Under the pieces are notes generated by a model. It was not told the origin of the DNA, did no database searches, and saw only the letters and a list, made by a program, of their open reading frames with translations. Source: CAZRKC01 sp964600665 (lineage in GTDB: Bacteria > Bacillota > SLNR01). From it: 26,279 bases of DNA. A program made the position numbers and the translations under genes. The stretch's first letter is position 1; every line of letters begins with the position of its first letter. Below are positions 1 through 7,198 of this stretch, one piece after another. The stretch is from NCBI GenBank assembly GCA_964600665.1, contig CAZRKC010000032.1, positions 1 through 26,279 on the forward strand, read 5' to 3'.

Positions 1-36
1 TCGTGAAGAACGGATAGTGAAAAACCGTTGCCAAAC

Positions 37-87
37 CGTTGCCATTTTTCCTAAACATCTGATATTTTATGATGCGATAGTTTTGCA
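37..87. repeat. Diverged direct repeat, copy 1 (partner at 2410-2460)
   Basis: This 51-base stretch matches 2410-2460 at 45 of 51 positions without gaps, and the first 24 bases are identical. It is preceded by an 11-base unit (AAACCGTTGCC) occurring twice in tandem at 22-32 and 33-43. Neither copy lies in a convincing gene. The two copies bracket the block holding the first two membrane-protein genes, which suggests duplication of a gene cassette with its flank. Confidence 0.8.
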
Positions 88-93
88 GACTAT

Positions 94-294
94 GTGAATC
101 CTAATGAAATCTACCTAGCCGGTATTGCCGGTTTTGTTGGTGGTGTTGCCGGAGGAGTTGCGGCTTTTGTAGTCAGTCGCGCTCTACCTGCAACGATGGC
201 GAGTGGGTTGGTTGGTTACGCATCAAACGCCATAGTAAGCGGTGCCACAGGCGGGAATATATCGATACTCCAGTCTATTGTCGTTATGTATTAG
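94..294 (+). pseudogene. Gly/Ala-rich hydrophobic fragment, possible end of a polymorphic toxin
   Basis: A 66-residue open frame with only a GTG start and no ribosome binding site; an in-frame stop lies at 70-72, so this is probably a remnant rather than an intact gene. Residues 8-30 are glycine-zipper-like (repeated GFVGGVAGG-type pattern), followed by a second small-residue stretch around 38-53. Such Gly/Ala-rich segments are common just before the toxin domain of Rhs/WapA-type polymorphic toxins. Its stop overlaps the ribosome binding site of the 306-791 gene, the tight spacing usual for a toxin followed by its immunity gene. The toxin link is inference. It could also be a chance frame. 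Confidence 0.35.
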
Positions 295-305
295 GGGGTG
301 CTCTG

Positions 306-791
306 ATGAAGATACATTTATCCTCTGTGATGAGGACGCGTTTCGCTTACAATTTGTTTTTATTGGTATTCTGCATTGTGGGGCCAATAGTATTCAATCT
401 CTATTTTGAAGTCACTGGTACTGAAAGGTATTTTATGCTTGCTATTGGATTAGGATTAGCCTTGTATGCTTTCGCCATCGCACTGAATGACATCAGGTAT
501 CTCTCATATGTGGTGGTCGAAGGGCATCTTTATACCTCATATTCCGTATTCAACAAAAAGCTCTACACGCTGGATGTTAATGCACCCGTGTATTACAGAG
601 TTTTCAAAGCCAAGCAGGATATGTTCTACATTATGGAGTTTATAGCTATATCTAATGAACCTTTCGAGTTTGTTGAGAGGAATCTAAGCTGGTTTCTATA
701 CTTCTATGGTTATAAAGAGATGCTTGTTATGCCCTACAATGACAAGACTAAACCACTGATGCAACTGGAGGATTGGGAGATCATTATCTAA
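306..791 (+). CDS. Two-helix membrane protein of unknown function, possible immunity protein
   Basis: I do not recognise the family. The protein has 161 residues: a short basic start, two predicted membrane helices at about 15-34 and 43-62, then a soluble part of about 95 residues rich in aromatic residues and beta-prone segments, somewhat like a bacterial PH-type domain. The ATG follows AGGGGGTG (293-300) by 5 bases, so translation is credible, and the gene begins 11 bases after the Gly-rich fragment. Two helices plus a small cytoplasmic domain directly after a toxin-like remnant fits an immunity protein, but there is no motif to prove it. No ordinary gene follows for several hundred bases. 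Confidence 0.7.
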   Translation: MKIHLSSVMRTRFAYNLFLLVFCIVGPIVFNLYFEVTGTERYFMLAIGLGLALYAFAIALNDIRYLSYVVVEGHLYTSYSVFNKKLYTLDVNAPVYYRVFKAKQDMFYIMEFIAISNEPFEFVERNLSWFLYFYGYKEMLVMPYNDKTKPLMQLEDWEIII

Positions 792-855
792 ACAGGCCAG
801 TTCATGTCTGTATGTTAAGCAGAAGCTGAAGGGATAACAGTCTGAAGCACCGTGA

Positions 856-1110
856 CATCCTCCCGCCCGGTGGGTGATCAGGGAGAAAGCCAGAAATGAT
901 ACACGCTACGACTACTGTCACGGGGTGGGAGATCAGTCAGGATTCAAACATAGCGATGGCCAGAATGAAGCCAATGTTTCATCGGTCGTAAAGGCATCAG
1001 ATCAGCGGGCAATTGCGGTTGGAGTGGGTGGTCGCTGCCCAAGGGCAGGTAGTGCGGTCTTTGACTTACAACACCGCATCAGCCAGAGTGCAGCAGTCGG
1101 GCGACTGTCA
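856..1110 (+). ncRNA. Structured RNA candidate resembling HEARO / IscB omega RNA
   Basis: This is a GC-rich stretch without a credible gene. CCGTGAC (850-856) can pair with GTCACGG (917-923), and CTCCCGCC (860-867) with GGTGGGAG (924-931) with one G-U pair; the strands alternate, as in an H-type pseudoknot. Perfect hairpins follow: CTGCC/GGCAG (1035-1048), TGCGGT/ACCGCA (1053-1078) and CAGTC/GACTG (1094-1107). The left edge abuts GTGA (852-855) and an ATGA lies at 1111-1114. As I recall, HEARO elements insert after ATGA or GTGA, and the segment around 904-935 resembles IscB omega RNAs I remember. No HNH or RuvC coding sequence is visible here. An IS200/IS605 end is the main alternative. Strand is assumed from this resemblance. 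Confidence 0.5.
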
Positions 1111-1115
1111 ATGAA

Positions 1116-1346
1116 ATGGCCCGCTACATGCTCTCGCCCGACGACTACGATGGACATTTATCCGGATATTTGCCGGAACTTGAGTCACCGGAACGGCCAC
1201 GCTGGTTGTTTTCACTTGATGTGTTGGGTGACAAGGCAAGCAAATACTGGTTTCGGAAAAAGAAATGGATGAGTGCATTGATAGAGAGGATTGCCAAAGC
1301 GACGTATCATCAAAGATTTGATACGACCCCATTTGGGTTTTCATAG
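1116..1346 (+). CDS. Short hypothetical protein or gene remnant
   Basis: An open frame of 76 residues without a clear ribosome binding site, beginning just after the structured region. The product is hydrophilic, with an acidic first third and a basic middle (WFRKKKW around residue 44), and has no membrane segment or recognised motif. It may be the surviving part of a gene interrupted by the element at 856-1110, since its start is next to the putative right junction. Overlapping frames at 874-1272 (plus) and 1108-1344 (minus) are less convincing. I cannot assign a function, and it may not be expressed. Confidence 0.3.
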   Translation: MARYMLSPDDYDGHLSGYLPELESPERPRWLFSLDVLGDKASKYWFRKKKWMSALIERIAKATYHQRFDTTPFGFS

Positions 1347-1394
1347 ATCGTGCTATTGGAGAGTGAAGAATCTACGGGTAGATGAGGTGGCAGC

Positions 1395-2396
1395 ATGTAC
1401 GATTACGAAGATGGCCGGTTCACCGATGTATTAGCGATCGTTATGGTCGTAATGTCTGTTGTTTTGATGATTGGTTTATTTACCATTGAAGATAAGATTC
1501 CTCGGGGTACACCTGAGTTTGATTTGGCAGTTCGGGTACTCATCATATTATTTTTGATCATTGTGGCAGGCGGATTAATCTATTTAACTTTATCGGCAAT
1601 TGATAACCTCCGGGATGAGCATCGAGTCGGTATACTGAAGGGTGGAAAACGACCGGAAAGGTATCGGTTGCCCTATACCGATTATCCGTCTTTATTGGCG
1701 GTGATGAGCAAGGGTCTGGAGGCGGACGGATTTGAACTGCTGGCGACAGGTCCCGCTGATCCTGATATGGCATGGTACAGTCGAAGATGGGGAGACGATA
1801 TTGAAATCATCCAGATCATCCGCAGATCAGACTTCAGTCAAGCAGCTCACGTGACCCAAAACGAGCGATTTGAGACGGCATTTTCCACGCGATATCCCCA
1901 GATCGGTGCGAATCGGGTCTTTTTGGTGACCTGTTATTGTGTCAACCGGGTGACGGATGATTTTCGTAAAATGGTTGGGATGGGGGACATGTGGGATAAG
2001 CGGAGGTATGAACTGCCGGCGGGGATCAGTTTCGACACCCGGATCGGTTACATCGCCAAAAGCCGGAAGCCCGTAACCGATAAATATGTGGAGCGGTATC
2101 GACGGATGCTATTGCGATATTGGGGTTTAATTCGGGAGGTATCGGCTTCTGGGATGTATGAGCTGGAAGTCTGGTGGGCGTATAACTGGGAGAAGAAGGC
2201 ATTTGGGCATGAGATTCGGATCTATTCCATGGGGCGGCGGAAAGCGAAATTGATCCATAAAGAAGTGATGGATGAAGTGACCCCCATCGTATGGGAGACG
2301 AATGATTCGGTCCGGGTGGGGCAAAAGCACTTCACATTGAGTCATAGGAAACGGGTCGTGGTGCAGGATGCAGGACTGCCTGATGAAGTAGAATAA
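1395..2396 (+). CDS. Two-helix membrane protein with large cytoplasmic domain, unknown function
   Basis: A 333-residue product with predicted membrane helices at about 13-31 and 46-66 and a soluble domain from about 90 to the end. GAGGTGG (1385-1391) precedes the ATG. The domain around residues 97-165 shares a pattern with the 2793-3722 product: a Tyr, then DGxE, P-x-D, M-x-x-Y-x-RR-x-G, a later His and an F/Y-rich helix, followed by a hydrophobic strand. Both proteins also share the two-helix start, so I infer distant homology. The gene is visibly richer in G and C than its neighbours, with many CGG and GGG codons, suggesting a different origin. The family is not recognised. A role as immunity or membrane-anchored effector is speculative. 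Confidence 0.75.
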   Translation: MYDYEDGRFTDVLAIVMVVMSVVLMIGLFTIEDKIPRGTPEFDLAVRVLIILFLIIVAGGLIYLTLSAIDNLRDEHRVGILKGGKRPERYRLPYTDYPSLLAVMSKGLEADGFELLATGPADPDMAWYSRRWGDDIEIIQIIRRSDFSQAAHVTQNERFETAFSTRYPQIGANRVFLVTCYCVNRVTDDFRKMVGMGDMWDKRRYELPAGISFDTRIGYIAKSRKPVTDKYVERYRRMLLRYWGLIREVSASGMYELEVWWAYNWEKKAFGHEIRIYSMGRRKAKLIHKEVMDEVTPIVWETNDSVRVGQKHFTLSHRKRVVVQDAGLPDEVE

Positions 2397-2409
2397 AGGG
2401 TCATGAAAT

Positions 2410-2460
2410 CGTTGCCATTTTTCCTAAACATCTGGAGTTTTATGTTGTGATAGTATTGCA
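2410..2460. repeat. Diverged direct repeat, copy 2 (partner at 37-87)
   Basis: The copy begins 13 bases after the stop of the 1395-2396 gene and matches 37-87 at 45 of 51 positions, including a perfect 24-base core. Copy 1 would then be expected to follow the end of a similar gene lying to the left of the window. Confidence 0.8.
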
Positions 2461-2590
2461 CAAACCCTTGATATCTAGATATGTGTGTAATGGATAATAC
2501 TAAAAATACCCCTTTAGCTGAATCGTAATCAGCAGGGAACTCCTTGCTAAGAATTGGATCCATTTGCTAACCATTTTGCTAACGGACTGC

Positions 2591-2680
2591 ACCGCAGGGG
2601 GCAGAAAAGGGTTGGAGGTAGTAATTAGTACTATCAATGAAGCCCTCACAGAATAATCAATCATAGCATTATACAGTATT
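2591..2680. repeat. Second diverged repeat family, copy 1 (partner at 3737-3826)
   Basis: Ungapped alignment to 3737-3826 gives about 55 identities in 90. The strongest blocks, AGAAAAGGG and ACAGAATAATCA, keep exactly 45 bases between their starts in both copies. The partner lies 14 bases after the stop of the 2793-3722 gene, so this copy may mark the end of a deleted related gene. Confidence 0.6.
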
Positions 2681-2792
2681 GCATGTGACACTTTAAGGCT
2701 GACTGTTAATCGGGGTGTCCGGAATTCGAGTCCATGATAGCCAACCAATAGAATATTTAGTCCGAATCCAATCATGAGGAGGGATATGATAG

Positions 2793-3722
2793 ATGCCTTC
2801 AAGGTCAAGGATTAATGTCCGATTATTGGCAAGAGCATTCTATGTAATAGGTTTCCTTTTAGTTGTAGTCTTCGTTATAGATGTTGCGTACTACGCAAAT
2901 ACCTATGGGGAGAGTGGTCCTGGTGCTAAATTAATGTCTGATAGAAACCTTTTGATAGTGGTGTTCTCTATGGGGATGGTTGTTGATATAATTAATAATC
3001 TGTTCGCAAAATACCCCTATGCATTCTTCAAGAGATCCGAATATGAACTCTGTGGAGCATACAAATATTCAACTTGCACAAGATGCAATGAAGATTATGC
3101 TGAGTTAGTCGAAAAGAAGGTGATTAAAGACGGACTTGAATTCGCTGGGCTAATCGAAAATCCATATGATTCTGCCATGGAAGTCTATGTTCGCAGATAT
3201 GGATTATTCCCACAAACGGTTTTACTGATTGAGACAGAAGTTTTCACAGAGGAATTACTTCTGGAACATATGTCATTGCTTGAAAAGTTCATGACAGAAT
3301 ATACAGGCTCACCTCGCTTGAATTGGGCAAAAAGAATGCGAACTGTTGTAATTGTTGACAGGATGTCATCCCCTATGCAGCTACTACTTAGCGTGAAAAG
3401 TAACTACACGATAAAGGTATTTACCATGCCGTGGTTCATGACTATTACTGAAGAAGTATATGCCATAGTAAAAGAAGAATCAAATGTATATGTCAAAGCC
3501 AAGACGGATTACCTAATGAGCGATGTTAGGAAGAAATGGTTAATGGAATATATAATTAACCCTGAGGAAGAGCATAAGCATGTCTGGAAAGATATTCAAT
3601 GGAAGGATATCATGCATGAGTTTCCACGTTACAGAGATTTTCCATTGGTTGTGCTTAAAGCTCTCAATATGTGGAAAGGTGGGTATAAAGAGCACCAAGT
3701 GGAAGTGGAGGAATCCCCATGA
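2793..3722 (+). CDS. Two-helix membrane protein, distant relative of the 1395-2396 product
   Basis: A 309-residue product. A strong AGGAGGGA (2777-2784) sits 8 bases before the ATG. Predicted membrane helices lie at about 13-36 and 51-69, followed by a cytoplasmic domain. Residues 102-170 carry the Y...DGxE...P-x-D...M-x-x-Y-x-RR-x-G...H pattern seen in the 1395-2396 product. A Cys pair (C95, C98) lies just before this pattern and is absent from the relative. The gene is AT-rich compared with 1395-2396, so the two are old relatives rather than a recent duplication. Function is unknown. Diverged non-coding repeats lie on both sides (2591-2680, 3737-3826), which suggests a cassette. Confidence 0.8.
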   Translation: MPSRSRINVRLLARAFYVIGFLLVVVFVIDVAYYANTYGESGPGAKLMSDRNLLIVVFSMGMVVDIINNLFAKYPYAFFKRSEYELCGAYKYSTCTRCNEDYAELVEKKVIKDGLEFAGLIENPYDSAMEVYVRRYGLFPQTVLLIETEVFTEELLLEHMSLLEKFMTEYTGSPRLNWAKRMRTVVIVDRMSSPMQLLLSVKSNYTIKVFTMPWFMTITEEVYAIVKEESNVYVKAKTDYLMSDVRKKWLMEYIINPEEEHKHVWKDIQWKDIMHEFPRYRDFPLVVLKALNMWKGGYKEHQVEVEESP

Positions 3723-3736
3723 CCTAGATAAACCAC

Positions 3737-3826
3737 ACCTCACAGGGTAGAAAAGGGTGGTATTCATAAATCAGATTCATCGGTACAAACCTTACAGAAT
3801 AATCATACTGGGGTCTATACAAACTG
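3737..3826. repeat. Second diverged repeat family, copy 2
   Basis: The partner of 2591-2680: about 61 percent identity without gaps and identical spacing of the AGAAAAGGG and ACAGAATAATCA blocks. It directly follows the 2793-3722 gene. Confidence 0.6.
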
Positions 3827-3881
3827 TATTAAGCCTACGAAACCTGAATGGGGTTCAAAAGGTTGAATCATAACACATCAA

Positions 3882-3904
3882 AATCCTAAGGGGTTCTTTT
3901 TTTT
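3882..3904 (+). terminator. Weak intrinsic terminator
   Basis: AATCC (3882-3886) pairs with GGGTT (3891-3895) around a TAAG loop with one G-U pair, followed by C and eight T. The stem is short but the T run is long. It would end transcription from the accessory region. Confidence 0.5.
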
Positions 3905-3916
3905 GCTTGAGTTTAT

Positions 3917-3937
3917 AACTAACATGTAACTAACAAA
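3917..3937. repeat. Paired AACTAAC repeat, copy 1 (partner at 7143-7163)
   Basis: Two AACTAAC units lie 11 bases apart, and 18 of 21 bases match 7143-7163. The two copies bracket only the 4233-6956 gene and its flanks. A looser form with TTGCTAAC units lies at 2564-2583. Confidence 0.55.
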
Positions 3938-4151
3938 AGCTTCTAAGATGCAGGCTATGCAACAAATCCACGATGAACACAGGTCATAAGTGAAACTACA
4001 ATTAATAGAAATTAATAACAGCTTGCCATCCCAGTATAATCAATCAGGGAGAGTTTAGTGACTATATTAGTTCCTCTTAGTATTTCAGTAGCATAAATAT
4101 ACTTAAGTTCGATCAACCCTTCAAGTAGATTCCTCAAAACATCCGGTTATC

Positions 4152-4177
4152 ATTGTCAGACAATTCTTTCAAAAGAA
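4152..4177. promoter_or_regulatory. Two adjacent perfect palindromes, candidate operator
   Basis: ATTGTC-A-GACAAT (4152-4164) is directly joined, sharing one base, to TTCTTT-CA-AAAGAA (4164-4177). Both are perfect inverted repeats about 55-80 bases before the ATG of the cyclic-di-GMP gene. There is no T run after them, so they look like regulator binding sites rather than a terminator. The regulator is unknown. Confidence 0.45.
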
Positions 4178-4232
4178 GGAATATATACTTTTACAGCAAA
4201 TTTAAAAACAAATACTCTTTGGAGGGGATATT

Positions 4233-6956
4233 ATGCAGTTAACGACTAAAGTCTATGATGGGCTTCAACAAGTCCTTGATGATCTCCCTATCCCAATGAT
4301 TATTGGAAAGAGTTTGCCTGGTTTAGACGGAAAACCCAGCAACTATGAATATTTAAGTATCAATAATGCATATGAAGAGAAGTCAGGATTGAAAATGGAT
4401 ACATTGGTCGGGAAAAGATTACTTGATGTGTATCCACACCTGAAAAAAGACCCTTTTGAGCAAGCAGAGTTCATTGAAGAAGTTGCGTATGGAGATAAAC
4501 CACAAGATACCACATCATTCTATAGTGCCTTGTGGAATGGTTGGATCCAGTTGAATGTCATCAAATTGGGTGAGGGGAAATTCATTGCACTGTATTACGA
4601 TACTTCTGAGTTAAGATCACATTTAGATAAACTTACAAAGATAGTTTCTTCGCTTGAGATGACTCTTTCTAAAAGTATTGAGGATATCGATTATCAGCAT
4701 ATGACAGATACTTTGAGAGAATTAGCAGACGCGAAGTTTGTTGGTTTCAATGTTTTAGAATATGCTAACCAAACATCACGGACTGTTGCAATATCAACTG
4801 ATTCGGAGACTAAAGAATTAGTTCATTATTTCTTTCAGGAGCAAATCATAGGGAAAATATGGAATGAGAACCCTGCGACTTGGATGCCTTATGGTGATGT
4901 ATTAACAAAAGAGTATAACAGATTTTCAGAAGTTACAGAAGATGAAGAAATAAAGAAATTGTTTGAAGCAATTGAAAATGATATCGGGATTGGTGAAACC
5001 ATAGTCTCAAAAATTAGTGTTAAAGAGAGGGTTTTCGGCTACTTTCTCTTCAGCATGCCAAGAGGGATACCCTATAGGAATCACACAATTGTTGATATCT
5101 ATACAAGGGTTATGGGGCTTGCGATCGCACGCAAAGAAGATGAAACAAGAATCAAAGTAGAAAAAGAGAGATTTGAATCATTGTTTGAAAACATGGGAAG
5201 CGGTTCCACAATTTTGGAAGTTACTAAACAAGGGCAAATGGCAAAAGACTATCTAGTTAAAGATATCAATAAGATGGGCTTGAAATACCATAATGTATCA
5301 AAAGAAGATGCGATTGGTAAATCTTTGTATGAAGTTAATGTAGATTATGACCGATCTGGTTTGATCCACTACTTGAAGGAGACATGGGAAACTGGTAAAG
5401 ACACCTATACACTCATGCACATAATTAGCCACGACCAACGGTTTAAGTGGTACGAAGACAGGATATTCAAATTGCCAAGTGGAGATCTTGTAGCCTCATA
5501 CAATGATGTTACGGAAAAAGTTACAGCAGAAAAAGCTCTGGCTGAAAGCGAACGTAGTTTAAAGCAATTAATTCGAAATATGGAGCAAGGACTAGCAGTG
5601 CACGAGATCATACTGGACGAAAAAGGTAACCCTGTTGATTATCGTTTTCTTATGGTTAACCCAAGTTTTGAAAGACTTACAGGACTGGAAGGTGCAAAGA
5701 TACTGGGGAAAACATGCAAGGAGGTATTGCCTGATATCGAACCCCACTGGATAGAACGATATGGACGCGTTGCTTTAACCGGCGAGACTATTGAGTTTGA
5801 CGAATACTCAAGTATCCTGAAGAGGCATTATCATGTCATTGCATATCAACCCCATCAGGGTGTCTTTGCAACTATTTTCACGGATATTACCGACCCAAAA
5901 CTGGCCCAAGCGCAGGTGCAGTTTCGTAGCGACCATGATTCTCTTACGGGATTGTTCAACCGGCGGTATTTTGATGAAGAGTTAGCCAGGTATGATTATG
6001 AAGGCAATTATCCACTCACTTTAATCCTTGCGGATATTGATGACTTGAAACTCATTAACGATGTGCATGGACATCAAGCTGGTGATAAGGTTATTCAACA
6101 AGTTGCAGGTTTGATGAATGAGGTCAGCCCTGATGATTGTATTATTGCAAGAACTGGAGGAGACGAGTTCACACTACTACTGATTGGACAGGATGAGATC
6201 CATGCTGATGATCTTATAAAAAGAATCAAGAAAATAGTTACTGAGAAGATTTCGGTTTCAGGGAAACCCATTTCCGTATCGATGGGGTTTGCCACTAAGA
6301 AGGAACCTCATCAACGTATCGGCGATGTATTTAGGCAGGCCGAAAACATGATGTATAAGAATAAAATAATGTGGAATCGCAGTTCCATTGGGACAGTGGA
6401 AATGATTATGCAGGCACTGAGGGAGAAAAGCCCACGGGAAAAGATTCATGCGGATCAGGTAGCACTGATTTCTAAAGAGATAGGAGAAGAGTTAGGGCTC
6501 GGTGATGATAATATTAAAGAACTATTAACAGCAGCACTGATGCATGATATTGGTAAGATAGGCGTTCCTGATTACATTCTTGAAAAGCCTGATATTCTTT
6601 CGAAGGAAGAATATGAAGTCATTCAACGTCATTCTGAAAGTGGCTATAAGATTCTCGTGCCAATCCCGGAACTGGAAAGCGTCGCCATAACTGTATTGAC
6701 ACATCATGAACGATTTGATGGAAAGGGTTATCCTAACAGTATTGATGGTGCAAAGATACCGCTTCATGGAAGAATCATTTGTGTAGCCGATTCGTTTTCC
6801 GCAATTATATCAGAAAGGCCTTATCGCAAAAAAATTGGTTTTGAAGCAGCAAGACAAGAGATAGTTAACTGTTCCGGAAAACAGTTTGACCCTTTGGTTG
6901 TCGATGCGTTTTTAAATAGGTTTCCACGTATTTGCACAGAGATTAAAAGTATCTAA
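4233..6956 (+). CDS. PAS/GAF-linked GGDEF and HD-GYP cyclic-di-GMP enzyme
   Basis: The protein has 907 residues without membrane helices, so it is a cytoplasmic sensor. In order: a PAS-like domain (about 12-125), a GAF-like region (130-310), two further PAS-like domains (315-435, 445-560), a GGDEF domain (565-720) with an intact GGDEF motif at 642-646, and an HD-GYP domain (about 735-900) with HD at 771-772, HH before FDGKGYP, and GYP at 832-834. Both catalytic signatures are complete, so it could both make and break cyclic-di-GMP. The usual inhibitory RxxD site just before the GGDEF strand is absent (SPDD there, and Cys in the aspartate position), suggesting no product inhibition at that site. 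The gene stands alone between its own upstream region and a terminator. Confidence 0.92.
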   Translation: MQLTTKVYDGLQQVLDDLPIPMIIGKSLPGLDGKPSNYEYLSINNAYEEKSGLKMDTLVGKRLLDVYPHLKKDPFEQAEFIEEVAYGDKPQDTTSFYSALWNGWIQLNVIKLGEGKFIALYYDTSELRSHLDKLTKIVSSLEMTLSKSIEDIDYQHMTDTLRELADAKFVGFNVLEYANQTSRTVAISTDSETKELVHYFFQEQIIGKIWNENPATWMPYGDVLTKEYNRFSEVTEDEEIKKLFEAIENDIGIGETIVSKISVKERVFGYFLFSMPRGIPYRNHTIVDIYTRVMGLAIARKEDETRIKVEKERFESLFENMGSGSTILEVTKQGQMAKDYLVKDINKMGLKYHNVSKEDAIGKSLYEVNVDYDRSGLIHYLKETWETGKDTYTLMHIISHDQRFKWYEDRIFKLPSGDLVASYNDVTEKVTAEKALAESERSLKQLIRNMEQGLAVHEIILDEKGNPVDYRFLMVNPSFERLTGLEGAKILGKTCKEVLPDIEPHWIERYGRVALTGETIEFDEYSSILKRHYHVIAYQPHQGVFATIFTDITDPKLAQAQVQFRSDHDSLTGLFNRRYFDEELARYDYEGNYPLTLILADIDDLKLINDVHGHQAGDKVIQQVAGLMNEVSPDDCIIARTGGDEFTLLLIGQDEIHADDLIKRIKKIVTEKISVSGKPISVSMGFATKKEPHQRIGDVFRQAENMMYKNKIMWNRSSIGTVEMIMQALREKSPREKIHADQVALISKEIGEELGLGDDNIKELLTAALMHDIGKIGVPDYILEKPDILSKEEYEVIQRHSESGYKILVPIPELESVAITVLTHHERFDGKGYPNSIDGAKIPLHGRIICVADSFSAIISERPYRKKIGFEAARQEIVNCSGKQFDPLVVDAFLNRFPRICTEIKSI

Positions 6957-7056
6957 CACGATTACCAACAAATGCAACGCACAGTCTGTACTAGATAGAA
7001 GGTTAGTTTGATGGGATTGCTCTTGGAGAGTTTAATACAGTAAACATATGTCTACA

Positions 7057-7080
7057 TCCCTCGAAAGAGGGTTTTTATTT
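7057..7080 (+). terminator. Intrinsic terminator after the cyclic-di-GMP gene
   Basis: CCCTC-GAAA-GAGGG (7058-7071), a stable tetraloop hairpin, is followed by TTTTTATTT. It lies about 100 bases after the stop. Confidence 0.88.
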
Positions 7081-7083
7081 GCA

Positions 7084-7113
7084 TTGAGTATTCCTTGTAT
7101 TGTATGATATATT
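7084..7113 (+). promoter_or_regulatory. Candidate promoter for the PHP-rimO genes
   Basis: TTGAGT (7084-7089) and TATATT (7108-7113) are 18 bases apart, directly after the terminator and about 85 bases before the PHP gene. The match is moderate. Confidence 0.4.
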
Positions 7114-7142
7114 GTGAGGGCATATGAGTATGCAAAATCTAC

Positions 7143-7163
7143 AACTAACACACAACTAACAAA
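7143..7163. repeat. Paired AACTAAC repeat, copy 2 (partner at 3917-3937)
   Basis: It differs from copy 1 only in the three bases between the two units. It lies between the candidate promoter and the ribosome binding site of the PHP gene. Confidence 0.55.
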
Positions 7164-7198
7164 CGGCCTGCAAACCCAGTAATATCAAGGAGGTACTT

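Larger units (their letters stand above)
2397..2792. other. Intergenic stretch with repeat copies, no credible gene
   Basis: This 396-base gap holds repeat copies at 2410-2460 and 2591-2680, a small hairpin (GCTGA/TCAGC near 2518-2534) and TTGCTAA at 2544, 2564 and 2577. A minus-strand frame of 102 residues (2500-2808) has a hydrophobic start but covers the well-supported ribosome binding site of the next gene, so I do not accept it. The arrangement suggests that a gene once lay between the two repeat types and was lost. Confidence 0.5.
3723..4232. other. Intergenic and control region before the cyclic-di-GMP gene
   Basis: This 510-base gap has no gene. In order it holds a diverged repeat (3737-3826), a weak terminator (3882-3904), a paired CTAAC repeat (3917-3937), a possible promoter (TTAATA 4012-4017, 17 bases, TATAAT 4035-4040), two adjacent palindromes (4152-4177), and the ribosome binding site GGAGGGG before the ATG at 4233. 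Confidence 0.6.

Noticed and set aside
874..1272. Plus-strand frame of 132 residues
   Set aside because: It runs through the hairpin-dense block, lacks a ribosome binding site and has no protein-like motif; an RNA explanation fits better.
2500..2808. Minus-strand frame of 102 residues with a hydrophobic start
   Set aside because: It covers the diverged repeats and the strong ribosome binding site of the plus-strand 2793 gene, and has no recognisable domain or start signal.
3917..7163. Paired AACTAAC repeats as LytTR regulator sites
   Set aside because: The spacing is near one turn but the sequence does not match the LytTR consensus well enough, and no LytTR gene is visible.
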